Assembly (NCBI GenBank): GCA_963785755.1
Contig: CAWAXG010000013.1
Coordinates: 930,001-994,000, forward strand
Origin: JACCXG01 sp963785755
Lineage (GTDB): Bacteria; Acidobacteriota; Vicinamibacteria; Vicinamibacterales; 2-12-FULL-66-21
Direction: 5' to 3'
DNA length: 64,000 bases
A program made the position numbers and the translations under genes. Under the pieces are notes generated by a model. It was not told the DNA's origin, did not search any database, and worked only from the letters and a program-made list of their open reading frames with translations. How positions within the stretch are numbered: position 1 is the stretch's first letter; every line of letters begins with the position of its first letter. Below are positions 38,439-46,954 of this stretch, piece by piece.

Positions 38439-38918
38439 TCAGATCAGTCTCCCCGCCGGCCCCAGATCGAGGTTCAGGTCTTCCGGCGCCAGGCCGAACT
38501 GCCTGCCGATGTCGCGTACCGTTTCCTCGAGCCGCATCAGGGCGAGTCCGACCGCTTCGGTCTGCTCGGCGGTCAGCGTCCCCGCGTCCATGCGCCTGAT
38601 CGCCTGACGTTCGAGCAGCTGCCTGATGAACTCGACCAGCGTGAGGACCAGCTTCGCGACCGATCGCCTCACATCCTCCGGGTCCGCGTTCCAGCGAGGA
38701 GGGGCCGTGTTTCCCGCCAGTCGTTCGAGCTCGGCTCGCATCGAATCCAGCTCCTGCACCTCGAGACGACTCATGTGCGCCGAGCTCGCCGTTCGGTTGG
38801 AATCGCGCGTCCGTTGCGCCGTCTTGGCCTTCGCGGCGCTCGAACGGCGCCGCGGCGCCGTCTTCGACGCGCTTCGCCGCGTCCTCGCTCGCGTAGACCG
38901 GCTGTGACGCCGCTTCAT
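38439..38918 (-). CDS. gvpK: Gas vesicle protein GvpK
   Basis: A 159-residue protein. The C-terminal 90 residues carry the GvpK signature: DPEDVRRSVAKLVLTLVEFI, RQAIRRMDAGTLT and the terminal GLAPEDLNLDLGPAG. The N-terminal 50 residues are a basic, Arg/Ser/Lys-rich extension without known fold. GvpK is a minor vesicle protein required in most clusters, perhaps in nucleation. It lies between a short GvpF/L gene and the lipid kinase, on the same strand. Confidence 0.9.
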   Translation of the reverse strand: MKRRHSRSTRARTRRSASKTAPRRRSSAAKAKTAQRTRDSNRTASSAHMSRLEVQELDSMRAELERLAGNTAPPRWNADPEDVRRSVAKLVLTLVEFIRQLLERQAIRRMDAGTLTAEQTEAVGLALMRLEETVRDIGRQFGLAPEDLNLDLGPAGRLI

Positions 38919-38946
38919 GCCGTCACCTGTTGTGGATCGATCGGAG

Positions 38947-39603
38947 TCACGGCAGGTCCGGCGCGAACGCGAACGCCGGAAAGGGTCCCGAGACCGTCAC
39001 CGTGTAGGGGTCGAGCCGTATGGATGCGGCGCGGGTTCGGTAGGCGTCCACGTTCGTCGTGGCAACGAGGTGAAAAATCGCGACGCGGAGGCCGCGCTGA
39101 CCGGACTCCACGCGCTCGGCCGCGACGAGCGGGCCCAGCGCCTCGCGGATCACTGCAACCTCAGGAGGCTGGTAGTGCGCACGAGCCTGGCGGCTCTTCA
39201 GGAACTCGGTTCCTGATTGCGCGGGCGTGGCCTCCTGACCTTCCGGATCCGCTTCACCGAAGACGCGGATCGTCATCTGCCGGCGGCCGCGGACACGCGC
39301 CAGGGATTCGAGAAGCTCCGGCTCCCGTCCGGAGACGCTGCGAGCGAGCGCGCTCTCGGTCGTCAGCGATCCGAAGCGCGCAGGCAGCAGCGCCTGCGCG
39401 CGTTCCGCGAGCCTGACGACGATTGCGTGCTGCTTTTCGAGTGCCTCGGTCGTGGGATCGACGGGCGAGTGGTGACGCTCGAGAACGGCGTCTAGCTTTC
39501 CCACGGGAACGACATGCAGCGTGTGTCCGAGAACACGAACCGTTCGCGGCAGTCCGCGCTCGGCCAGGGCGTAGACGTACACCTCGGCTTCATCGGCTGC
39601 CAT
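38947..39603 (-). CDS. Gas vesicle protein GvpF/L family, short form
   Basis: A 218-residue member of the GvpF/GvpL family, the shortest of three in this operon. The opening EVYVYALAERGLPRTVRV and the middle LLPARFGSLTTE (normally VLPMRFGTVF-like) fit the family, and the C-terminus TVTVSGPFPAFAFAP replaces the usual TGPWPPYNFV. Family members are accessory proteins that contact GvpA during nucleation. Its ATG 39603 lies 14 bases inside the end of the upstream GvpJ/M/S-like gene, showing coupling. F versus L cannot be decided. Confidence 0.83.
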   Translation of the reverse strand: MAADEAEVYVYALAERGLPRTVRVLGHTLHVVPVGKLDAVLERHHSPVDPTTEALEKQHAIVVRLAERAQALLPARFGSLTTESALARSVSGREPELLESLARVRGRRQMTIRVFGEADPEGQEATPAQSGTEFLKSRQARAHYQPPEVAVIREALGPLVAAERVESGQRGLRVAIFHLVATTNVDAYRTRAASIRLDPYTVTVSGPFPAFAFAPDLP

Positions 39604-39889
39604 CGTCCGACAGGACTCGATCGGCCGCGCAGAGCAGCGCGGACAGTTTCAGATACACGAGGTCGACGTTGGCGAGCGCGAGAATGATCTCCGCGTTCAG
39701 CACGACGCCGCGATTCAGGAGATTGTCGAGGACGTCGACCAGAGATGAATCCGAGGTGTCGATGATCCTCGCGACCTGCCGCTTTGGCGGCGGGTCTGGA
39801 CGCGCCGAGCGCGGTGGCAGTGGAAACGCGCGGCGCCTGGGCGGCTCCGACTTCGGAACGGTCGAGTGCCGAACGGACTTCGGGCTCAC
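39590..39889 (-). CDS. GvpA-family minor protein (GvpJ/M/S type)
   Basis: A 99-residue protein. Residues about 47-93 hold the GvpA-fold core SSLVDVLDNLLNRGVVLNAEIILALANVDLV followed by a conserved strand LKLSALLCAADRVL; this core resembles GvpM/GvpS minor proteins more than GvpA. The first 45 residues are a proline/arginine-rich extension. The start is GTG 39889, overlapping the upstream GvpF/L stop (GTGA). These minor proteins are thought to help start or cap vesicles. Confidence 0.83.
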   Translation of the reverse strand: MSPKSVRHSTVPKSEPPRRRAFPLPPRSARPDPPPKRQVARIIDTSDSSLVDVLDNLLNRGVVLNAEIILALANVDLVYLKLSALLCAADRVLSDDGSR

Positions 39890-40662
39890 GAGCGTTCCTC
39901 AGCCGGTTGAGAATTGACGAAGTTGTACGGCGGCCAGGGACCGGTGAGCGTCATGTGCCCGCCGGTCTTCTCGACCTGCCGTGCGAGCCGCTCGGCTGCG
40001 GCGTGGAAGCGGGCCCGCCGTCGGGCAGGCACGAGAAACGCGGCGTCGAGCACCGGAGCAATGCCGCCGGGCACGTCGTCGGTGCGGCGGCGCCCGTCGC
40101 GAGCGATCTCCGCCAGCGAGGTGAACGCGGCCTCGGCGGCTTCGGCAGTGGCGAAGGCCGCGTTTTTCGTGTCGTCACGCGCTTTCCTGCGAGCCTCGAG
40201 AAACCCGGTGCCGGTGGACGGCCGCGCGGTCTTGCGCGAGGCAGTGCCGGGCTGCCGGCGGGTGACTCGTACGCCCCACTCCTCGCAGCCCTCGATGCGA
40301 TCGAACACGCGCTCGAGCTCGCGCCGGCGCTTCCGCATCTCGGACGAGGCGCGGCCGTCGGTCGAGAACATCGTGAAGAGCTTCATGGGAATGACCGTGG
40401 CGCCAGGCGAGCGGGCAAAGAACTCGACGACCGCCTCGTGAGCGATGGCGATGGAGGCCACCCAGTCCAGGTCGCGCAATGACGTTTCGAGCGGCTCGGG
40501 GCCATACTTCTCGAGCGGCACCGACGCCGTCACGAGCCACAGCCGATCGGCGAGCTCCACTGGTGCAGGCCGCTCGGCGCCCGGCAGTCCCGGCGGCACG
40601 GTGGCGGCTCGCGGTTTCCGCGCGCTGCGAACGATGCAATAGAGGTAAATGGCGCGGGACAT
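39886..40662 (-). CDS. Gas vesicle protein GvpF/L family
   Basis: A 258-residue GvpF/L protein. It opens MSRAIYLYCIVRSA, carries VVEFFARSPGATVIPMKLF (the family's poly-proline/FGT-like region), and ends with the diagnostic TGPWPPYNFVNS. ATG 40662 is chosen instead of the longer frame to 40689 because the conserved domain begins right there. It is the second of three paralogues. It follows the ArsA/Get3-type ATPase gene after 51 bases and overlaps the next GvpA-family gene by four bases. Confidence 0.88.
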   Translation of the reverse strand: MSRAIYLYCIVRSARKPRAATVPPGLPGAERPAPVELADRLWLVTASVPLEKYGPEPLETSLRDLDWVASIAIAHEAVVEFFARSPGATVIPMKLFTMFSTDGRASSEMRKRRRELERVFDRIEGCEEWGVRVTRRQPGTASRKTARPSTGTGFLEARRKARDDTKNAAFATAEAAEAAFTSLAEIARDGRRRTDDVPGGIAPVLDAAFLVPARRRARFHAAAERLARQVEKTGGHMTLTGPWPPYNFVNSQPAEERS

Positions 40663-40713
40663 GGTGGATGACGCCCAGGATCGGCGCAAACGTCGATGAT
40701 ACCAAAGCAGGTG

Positions 40714-42768
40714 TCATGGCGGCGCGCTGCGGCGTGGCTTCGGTGCGAACCATGTCGTGCGCCACTTACGCAGCGGTCCGTATCCATGGGGTGGCGGGAT
40801 TTCTGCAGGCGCAACGATCAGCCGGGCCATCTGACGGCGGCCCTTCATCAACTCCTTCCGCAATTCGCCGATCTCGAGCGCTTGCGCCTTCAGATCACGG
40901 CGGCAGCGCGAGCAGGTGCCGGCGCCGACGGCGTTGACGATCACGGCCGGTACGCCGATGCGGGCTCGGGCGAGCCGCTTCAACAAGCGGCTGGTTTCCG
41001 CGCGGGGCAGAGCCGCGGGGCGCGCGACGGCGACGAATTGCGTCCGAACCGGGTCGGTCAGGATCTCCCGGAGCCGGCCCAGACCCTGCGACAGCCTCAA
41101 GAGCACGGCGCCGAGATCGCCGAGGCCGACGATCGGCTGATACTTGAGCAGAATAGCCATGACCGTTTTGACCCACGCGTGCACGAGCGCGGGCATTTCG
41201 ATCAGCCGCAGCGCATGACCGGTTGGAGCAGTGTCCATGACGATGAGGTCGACGGTCGATCGATCCGTTGACTCGTCGAGCGCCTGCGTCACCTCGATGA
41301 CCGCGACCAGCTCATCGATCCCGGGTGGCGCCAGGTCCAGCAGATCCTGCATCACCTGACGATCGTGAGCCGCCAGACTTCCGTCCAGTCCACTCCCCCC
41401 TGACAGCCGCGCGAACAACTCTTCGATTGCGTGCGCAAAGCGCTCCCGGAGCTCCTTGAACACTCGTTCGGCCTCCAGCTCCCGCACAATCAGATTTTCG
41501 GGACCCCCGTCGATGCGTTTCGGCACGTCCGAAAATGGCTGGCCGAGCGCGTCGCCGATGGAATGGGCAGGATCGACCGACAGCAGCAGGACGCGCCGGT
41601 TCTTCTCACGCGCGGCGAGATCCACCGCCAGAGCCGCCGCGCACGTGGTCTTTCCGACTCCTCCCTTTCCGCCGAACATGATCAACCTGGTCCCGGCCAT
41701 CACGATCTCGCGGACAGGTTCGCTGGCGACGCCGGCCGGACGCTCCGCCCTGACTCGCGACCGCACCGGCGGCGTGACGGCCGGCGCGATCGGCGCCGCG
41801 CGTTCGAGCAGTTTTCCCAGCGCGCCAAGCGCGACCCGTCCCCGCGGTTCTTTGTCGACGGCCGCCAGCGGCACGACAGGAATAACGGATGAGATCTTCT
41901 GCCGCAGCACGGCGATCGCGTGGCGTTCACCGGAACGGCGGGCACGGCACCATCGGCACGTCGACGGCGGCGGCGGCGTGACGCGGTTCACGATGACGGT
42001 ATCGACCGGGATACCGTTCCGCGTCAGCCAATGGATTCCATCGGCTGCCTCCTCGACCGACATCAGCTCCGGCACGGTGAGCCACGAGACGCGCGCGCGC
42101 GTCGAATCCCGCAGCAGCGCGGTCAACCGTTTCGCGTCACCGCTCATCTCTTCGATCAAGGCATCCGCGTCATCCGGACTCCAGGCGCCGCGGAGCGCGT
42201 CGACCAGGATCCGATGCTTCGCCTGCATGTGATCGAAGACCTGCGCGAGTCCGTCGAGCACCGCGGGCATGCCGAGCATCCGCAGCAGATGCCCGGTTGG
42301 CGCGGTGTCGACGATGATGCGGTCGTAGCGGTCCGCGTCGGCGAGATTCGCAATCTGGAGCAGGCCGGCGACCTCGTCGATCCCTGGCAGCGACAGCTCG
42401 AGCAGCCTCGAGACGTCCTCGCGATCGAGCCAGGTGCCACGGAGCGCCACCTCCTCGAGCGTGGCGCGGCGGGCGGCAATCCAGCGATTCAGCGCGGCGG
42501 CGGCATCGATTTCGGCGGCATGGAGACGGGCGACCCCTCGAACCGGCCGCGGCGTCGGCCCCAGCCGCTGCCGCAGCGCGTCGCCGAGCGAGGGAGCCGG
42601 ATCGGTCGAGATGACGAGCGTCAGCTCGCCGCGTCTCGCGGATTCGATGCCGAGGGCCGCCGCGCACGTCGTCTTGCCGACGCCACCCTTGCCGCCAACG
42701 AACCGGTACTGAGGGGATTTCGACGAGGAGCGGCGATCAGCGATGCTCGTCGCCTTCGAACGTGGCAT
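40714..42768 (-). CDS. Double-domain ArsA/Get3-type ATPase within gas vesicle operon
   Basis: A 684-residue protein with two complete ArsA/Get3 nucleotide-binding halves. Each has the deviant Walker A GGKGGVGKTT (25-34 and 366-375), the switch I DPAPS/DPAHS, and switch II DTAPTGH (154-160 and 512-518). Each half also has a CxxC pair, CRWC (271-274) and CSRC (619-622), like the zinc-binding cysteines at the Get3 dimer interface. In Get3 the paired halves hold hydrophobic tail-anchored proteins; in ArsA they drive an arsenite pump, but no ArsB or ArsR gene is near. Sitting between gvpG and GvpF/L, it may chaperone hydrophobic Gvp proteins. ATG 42768 is preferred over a longer frame to 42834. 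Confidence 0.88.
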   Translation of the reverse strand: MPRSKATSIADRRSSSKSPQYRFVGGKGGVGKTTCAAALGIESARRGELTLVISTDPAPSLGDALRQRLGPTPRPVRGVARLHAAEIDAAAALNRWIAARRATLEEVALRGTWLDREDVSRLLELSLPGIDEVAGLLQIANLADADRYDRIIVDTAPTGHLLRMLGMPAVLDGLAQVFDHMQAKHRILVDALRGAWSPDDADALIEEMSGDAKRLTALLRDSTRARVSWLTVPELMSVEEAADGIHWLTRNGIPVDTVIVNRVTPPPPSTCRWCRARRSGERHAIAVLRQKISSVIPVVPLAAVDKEPRGRVALGALGKLLERAAPIAPAVTPPVRSRVRAERPAGVASEPVREIVMAGTRLIMFGGKGGVGKTTCAAALAVDLAAREKNRRVLLLSVDPAHSIGDALGQPFSDVPKRIDGGPENLIVRELEAERVFKELRERFAHAIEELFARLSGGSGLDGSLAAHDRQVMQDLLDLAPPGIDELVAVIEVTQALDESTDRSTVDLIVMDTAPTGHALRLIEMPALVHAWVKTVMAILLKYQPIVGLGDLGAVLLRLSQGLGRLREILTDPVRTQFVAVARPAALPRAETSRLLKRLARARIGVPAVIVNAVGAGTCSRCRRDLKAQALEIGELRKELMKGRRQMARLIVAPAEIPPPHGYGPLRKWRTTWFAPKPRRSAPP

Positions 42769-43039
42769 CGATCCCCGTGATCTTGTAGTCACGCGGTGAC
42801 AAAGCCGCCGCGTCGCTGCCTTGCCGCCGCTCACGGATCTCGCGGAGGCGGATCAGAATGTCCTCTTCGAGCGAGGCGAACTCGGCCTGGCTCATCTCTC
42901 CGAGCTCGACGCGCATCTGCGCCGCGAGGAGCTGCTCGCGGAGCGACGTCTCGTCGTTGAGCTCGGTGTCGACCGCGGCGGCGATCTTGTCGAACACGAA
43001 GCGCAGGCCGCCGATGAGGACGGTGTCGAGGATGAACAT
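42737..43039 (-). CDS. gvpG: Gas vesicle protein GvpG
   Basis: A 100-residue protein. It begins MFILDTVLIGGLRFVFDKIAAAV and continues with the helical LREQLLAAQMRVELGEMSQAEFASLEEDILIRL, the GvpG signature; the acidic tail is short. GvpG is a small cytoplasmic accessory protein, needed in most vesicle clusters and found in complexes with GvpF and GvpA-family proteins. It overlaps the following ATPase gene by 32 bases. Confidence 0.9.
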   Translation of the reverse strand: MFILDTVLIGGLRFVFDKIAAAVDTELNDETSLREQLLAAQMRVELGEMSQAEFASLEEDILIRLREIRERRQGSDAAALSPRDYKITGIDATFEGDEHR

Positions 43040-43051
43040 TCCGAGAGACGG

Positions 43052-44002
43052 TCAGTGAGCCCGTTCCAGCTTCAACCTGATGTTCACGAAGTTGTAGGGC
43101 GGCCACGGCCCGGTGTACTTGAACGTCAGCTTGTCATAGCGCTGGCCGATGTCCTTGACCCGCGCGTCGAACGCGTGCTCCATCTCGCGGCCGACGAGGA
43201 ACGCGGCGTTCATGATCATGCGGTCGCCAATCGGCTTGTTCGACCGCGAGGCGACGGACACGTCGCGCAGGGCCTGGAAAATCTCGGCGACGTAGCGCTC
43301 GGATCGAGCCTGCAGCGCCGCGTCGATCAGCCGACCGTACTGCATCCGCGCGAAGTAGGTCGAGCCTTTTTGCGAGGAGATCTCCCCTTTCAGGCGCCGG
43401 ATGTCCTCGTCTTCCTCTTCGATCTCACGGATGATCTGATCGCGATCCCAGAGCACCTTCAGGCCGAACTCGAACTTGTCCTGCATCTTGTTCAGCACGT
43501 CGGTGAACGCGTCGTAGGCGGATCGCAGCAGCTCGATGATGTCGTCGTCGGTCTTGAACACCGTCCCGAACGACATCGGGATGACGGTGTGCTGCTGCAT
43601 GACCGTCTCGTTGACGCGCTGATGCGCGAGCACGTTGTCGCGGGTCGGATCCTGGACGACCATCGGCGTGTTCGAGACGACCGCGGCGATGTCGCGGTAG
43701 TTCACCGTATGGGTGGCGGCGGGATCGACGCCGATGCCGAGCGGCCCGAAGCTCAGAGGCGCCGCCGTCTTGATGATGCAGTAGACGTACCTGCCTTCGT
43801 TGGCATCCTCGCCGGTGGACGACTCGCCGCGGGCGACCTTGGCCGACGGCGACGGCATCTTCACGCGGTCGAGCCTGCCCCGCGCCGGCGGAATGGGCGG
43901 TGCCGCCCGTTCTCGAGTCGAGCGCTCGCGCGCCGGCGCCACGGCGGCACGCTTGGGTTTCACGCGGCTCTTCACCTTTTTCTGGGTGGTCGTCTTGGCC
44001 AT
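43052..44002 (-). CDS. Gas vesicle protein GvpF/L family, long form
   Basis: A 316-residue GvpF/L protein, the most complete of three. A basic, proline-rich extension (about 1-65) precedes RYVYCIIKTA, IPMSFGTVFKTDDDI (about 139-153) and the diagnostic end TGPWPPYNFVNIRLKLE. FELGLKVLWDRDQ-like text is present at FEFGLKVLWDRDQIIREIEEE. Members contact GvpA at vesicle nucleation. It lies directly downstream of the response regulator (12 bases) and upstream of gvpG (12 bases), within one operon. Confidence 0.9.
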   Translation of the reverse strand: MAKTTTQKKVKSRVKPKRAAVAPARERSTRERAAPPIPPARGRLDRVKMPSPSAKVARGESSTGEDANEGRYVYCIIKTAAPLSFGPLGIGVDPAATHTVNYRDIAAVVSNTPMVVQDPTRDNVLAHQRVNETVMQQHTVIPMSFGTVFKTDDDIIELLRSAYDAFTDVLNKMQDKFEFGLKVLWDRDQIIREIEEEDEDIRRLKGEISSQKGSTYFARMQYGRLIDAALQARSERYVAEIFQALRDVSVASRSNKPIGDRMIMNAAFLVGREMEHAFDARVKDIGQRYDKLTFKYTGPWPPYNFVNIRLKLERAH

Positions 44003-44014
44003 CGGTTCGCAGGG

Positions 44015-44464
44015 TTAGGTTTGCCGGGCACGCCCCGACCGCGGGGGCTTCTTCGACTGCCCCGATTCCGCCCGTCCGGACAGCATTCTCTGGATTTCCG
44101 CGACCAGCGCATCGGGAAGACAGGGCTTGGTGACGAACGCGTCGCATCCCGCCTGACGCGCCCCTTCAGCGTGCCCGGCGAGCGCATGGCCGGTCAACGC
44201 CACGATCGGAATGTGTTTGGTCCGCTCGTCCAGCTTCAGCCGCCGGGTCGCTTCCCAGCCGTCCATGCGGGGGAGGGCGAGATCCATCAGGATGATGTCG
44301 GGCATCAACTCGATCGTCTTTTCGATCGCCTCGACGCCGTTGGTCGCCTCCGCCACCCGGTAGCCGGAGAACATCAGGTAGGCCGCGTACATCTCACGGG
44401 CATCCTGATAGTCCTCGACCACCAGGACGAGCGGCTGATTCGTTTTGTCCATTCCCACGCTCAT
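44015..44464 (-). CDS. Single-domain response regulator
   Basis: A 149-residue CheY-like receiver with no output domain. The acidic pocket is E17/D18 in VVEDY, the phospho-acceptor is D61 in IILMDLALP, and the conserved threonine and lysine are T91 (ALTGHA) and K113 (VTKPCL). The C-terminal 25 residues are a basic tail. Its ATG overlaps the stop of the upstream histidine kinase gene, so it is the likely partner. Without a DNA-binding domain it must act through protein contact, for instance on a vesicle protein or on another regulator. Confidence 0.92.
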   Translation of the reverse strand: MSVGMDKTNQPLVLVVEDYQDAREMYAAYLMFSGYRVAEATNGVEAIEKTIELMPDIILMDLALPRMDGWEATRRLKLDERTKHIPIVALTGHALAGHAEGARQAGCDAFVTKPCLPDALVAEIQRMLSGRAESGQSKKPPRSGRARQT

Positions 44465-46587
44465 CGGCGTCGCAGCCGCCCCGGCAGCTTCAAGGTAAAT
44501 GTCGACCCGCGGCCGACCTGGCTCACGAGCTCGATGCTGCCGCCAAGCATCTGCGCAAGCCGGCGGCAGATTGAGAGCCCAAGCCCCGTGCCGCCGTACC
44601 CCCGGGCCGGCGACGTATCCAACTGCCGGAAATCCTCGAAGACCTTCGCCTGGTCTTCGGAGGGGATGCCGACCCCGGAATCATGAACCGATATCGCGAC
44701 GATCTTACCGTCCTGATCATACGCCGCCGCAATCGTGACCGACCCGGAGGGTGTGAACTTCAGCGCATTGCTGAGCAGATTCAGCACCACCTGCTTCACC
44801 TTCTGGCGATCGCTCTTCAGCGGCCGGAGGCTGCGCGACATGTTCGATCTGACGGTCAGACTCGACCGCTTGATGATCGGCTCGAGCTCGGCCATGACTT
44901 CGTCGACCAGCTCTGGAATCTGGAAGCTGGAGAGATTCAGCGGCATGCGGCCGGCTTCGATGCGCGTGATGTCGAGGATGTCGTTGATCAGCGCGAGCAG
45001 ATGCCGTGAGTTCGAATCGATCCGGCTCAGGCTCTTGCGCTGATGGTCCGAAATCGGACCGGTCACGCCGTTCAGCAGCATGTGCGTATAGCCCAGGATC
45101 GCGTTGAGCGGCGTCCTGAATTCGTGCGACATGTTGGCGAGGAACTGCGACTTCAGCGCGGAGGCCTGTTCGAGCGCGATGTGCTGCCGCCGCAGCAGCT
45201 CGTTCTGTTCGGCGAGCTCCGCCGTCGCCTCCTGCACCTTGCGCTCGAGCTGCGCCGAGGCCTGGCGAAGCTGTTCGTAGAGCCGGCCCTTTTCGATCGC
45301 CTCGGTGAGGTCGTGCAGGATCGTGACGACCCACATCAACTCGCCCTGCTCGGAGAGGATGGTCCCGGCGACGCCCTCGACGGGAAGCAGCTTGCCGGTC
45401 ACCGGATCGGACAGCTGAATCTCACCGCGGTAGCGCTGCTCCCCCGTCCGCGTCAGCACGTTCGAGACGAACGACGTCAAGTGCGCGCCATTCGCCCGAA
45501 CCCGCCGCTGCGCCGCTTCGTCGGCGGTGTTGGGCACGTTGAACAGGCGCTCCGCCGGCTCGTTCATCAACACGATGTCCCCTTCCTGGTTGGTCACCAG
45601 AATGGGGTCGGCCACCGAGTCGATGATGAGTTCGAGGCGATGCCGCTCGTCGCGTACTTCCGCCTGCGCGACACGCAGCGTCCGGTAGCTTTCCTCGATC
45701 TCCTCCTTCGCGCGCGCCAGGTCGGTGACGTTTCTGAGGATCGACACCACGTAGGTGCCCTGACGCTCGTCTTTCGCGCGGGAACTGAGCAGCTCGAACA
45801 GCAGGTCGCTGCCTTCGAGCGGATCGACCAGGAGCAGCTCGCGGCGCGCGAGCTCCAGCTCGGCCACCGCGCTCGTCGAGAGCGCTGCCGAGAACAGCAT
45901 GTTGTTCAATGCGACGGCGCGCCGCCACCCTTCGCTCGCATCCTCGGGCGCGGCGAACAGCTTTTCCGCGTGGCTGTTGGCGATGATCAGCTTGCCTTCG
46001 GTGTCGGTGAGCAGGATCGGGTCGGTGACCGCGTTGATGATGCTGTACAGGAGCATGCGCTCCTGACCGAAGCGGGTTTCCGCGAGCGTCTGGCGGCTGA
46101 GGAGCCGCGACACCTGCTTGGCGAGCACGTTCGCGAGCCACGGCACTTCGGGATTAGGCTCGGCGGCGGCGCTGCTGGTCAGCAGCAGGCCGTGCGCGAT
46201 AGCGCTGTCTTCCGCTCGAAGCGGGACGGCGTGGAACCGCCCTTCGATCGGCGACCGGAACGACGACTGGCCGCCGTCGAAGTAGGTCGCCTCACGCCGG
46301 TTCATCGCCGCAATCAGCGGATGCGCCTCGTCGTCCCGGGTCAGGACGAATTCGGCGATCGCCGAGCTCGAGATGCCGTGCTCGGCGACGAGCAGCAGCT
46401 GATTGCTGGCGGGTTCGGCGATCGTCACGATCGCCTGCCTGATGCTGGTCTGGGAGACGAGCCAATCGACGGCGCGCCGCGCGGACGCCTGCAGGTCGGT
46501 GCTGGCGAGCAGGAACTCCGCGAGCCCGAGCTTCGCCTCGAGCTCACTGGCCGCGACCTGCACGACCGGCGCAGCCGCCCCGTGCAC
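44461..46587 (-). CDS. Soluble GAF/PAS sensor histidine kinase within gas vesicle operon
   Basis: A 708-residue kinase without a membrane span. A GAF-like domain fills about 15-165, two PAS domains follow (about 177-295 and 317-435; both show ADPIL/TDPIL and NxxAExLF), then a coiled coil (about 440-475). The HisKA box has H488 in NMSHEFRTPLN. HATPase motifs are VVLNLLSNALKFTP (N box), DSGVGIP (G1) and GYGGTGLGLSICRRL (G2). It starts with GTG 46587, three bases after the gvpA stop. The two PAS domains and GAF suggest sensing of redox, oxygen or a small molecule in the cytoplasm. Confidence 0.93.
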   Translation of the reverse strand: MHGAAAPVVQVAASELEAKLGLAEFLLASTDLQASARRAVDWLVSQTSIRQAIVTIAEPASNQLLLVAEHGISSSAIAEFVLTRDDEAHPLIAAMNRREATYFDGGQSSFRSPIEGRFHAVPLRAEDSAIAHGLLLTSSAAAEPNPEVPWLANVLAKQVSRLLSRQTLAETRFGQERMLLYSIINAVTDPILLTDTEGKLIIANSHAEKLFAAPEDASEGWRRAVALNNMLFSAALSTSAVAELELARRELLLVDPLEGSDLLFELLSSRAKDERQGTYVVSILRNVTDLARAKEEIEESYRTLRVAQAEVRDERHRLELIIDSVADPILVTNQEGDIVLMNEPAERLFNVPNTADEAAQRRVRANGAHLTSFVSNVLTRTGEQRYRGEIQLSDPVTGKLLPVEGVAGTILSEQGELMWVVTILHDLTEAIEKGRLYEQLRQASAQLERKVQEATAELAEQNELLRRQHIALEQASALKSQFLANMSHEFRTPLNAILGYTHMLLNGVTGPISDHQRKSLSRIDSNSRHLLALINDILDITRIEAGRMPLNLSSFQIPELVDEVMAELEPIIKRSSLTVRSNMSRSLRPLKSDRQKVKQVVLNLLSNALKFTPSGSVTIAAAYDQDGKIVAISVHDSGVGIPSEDQAKVFEDFRQLDTSPARGYGGTGLGLSICRRLAQMLGGSIELVSQVGRGSTFTLKLPGRLRRR

Positions 46588-46590
46588 CGT

Positions 46591-46926
46591 TTATCCCTCG
46601 GTGGTGGAACGACGCCGTGAGCCGCGGCTTTTCTTGGTTGCCGCGAGCTCCGCGCGAAGCGCGGCGTTTTCTGCCATGACGGTCTGATGCGCGGCTTGCG
46701 CGGCCAGCTCGGCCTGCGGCCGCGAGACCGGCGGCACCTGACCGACGGCCTCGGAGTACTTCAAGTAGGTGTCGATGGAAGCCACGACGACCCGCGCTTC
46801 GACCGTGATCAGATCGATGCCCACCAGCGAAACGCGGACCCATGCATCGATGACGATGCCCTTGTCCAGCACACGGTCGAGAACGTCGATGAGACTTGTC
46901 CCGCCTGCCGCTCGTTCAACTGCCAT
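46591..46926 (-). CDS. gvpA: Gas vesicle structural protein GvpA with C-terminal extension
   Basis: A 111-residue GvpA. The core (about 9-62) is the canonical shell sequence: SLIDVLDRVLDKGIVIDAW, VRVSLVGIDLITVEARVVVA, SIDTYLKYSEAVG, which forms the hydrophobic ribbed wall of the vesicle. Typical GvpA ends near residue 70-75; here about 40 extra residues follow, first a helical QAELAAQAAHQTVMAENAAL, then a basic RGSRRRS tail. This extension would lie on the outer face if the core packs as usual. It is the second gene after the promoter at 47299-47327. Confidence 0.92.
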   Translation of the reverse strand: MAVERAAGGTSLIDVLDRVLDKGIVIDAWVRVSLVGIDLITVEARVVVASIDTYLKYSEAVGQVPPVSRPQAELAAQAAHQTVMAENAALRAELAATKKSRGSRRRSTTEG

Positions 46927-46954
46927 TCTCTGCTCCTGCTGGCGCCCGCTGTGA

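Noticed and set aside
38919..38946. Terminator between gvpK and the short GvpF/L gene
   Set aside because: No stem with a T-tract is visible; the genes are best read as one transcript.
40714..42768. Arsenite resistance operon
   Set aside because: No ArsR, ArsB, ArsC or ArsD neighbours; all flanking genes are gas vesicle genes.
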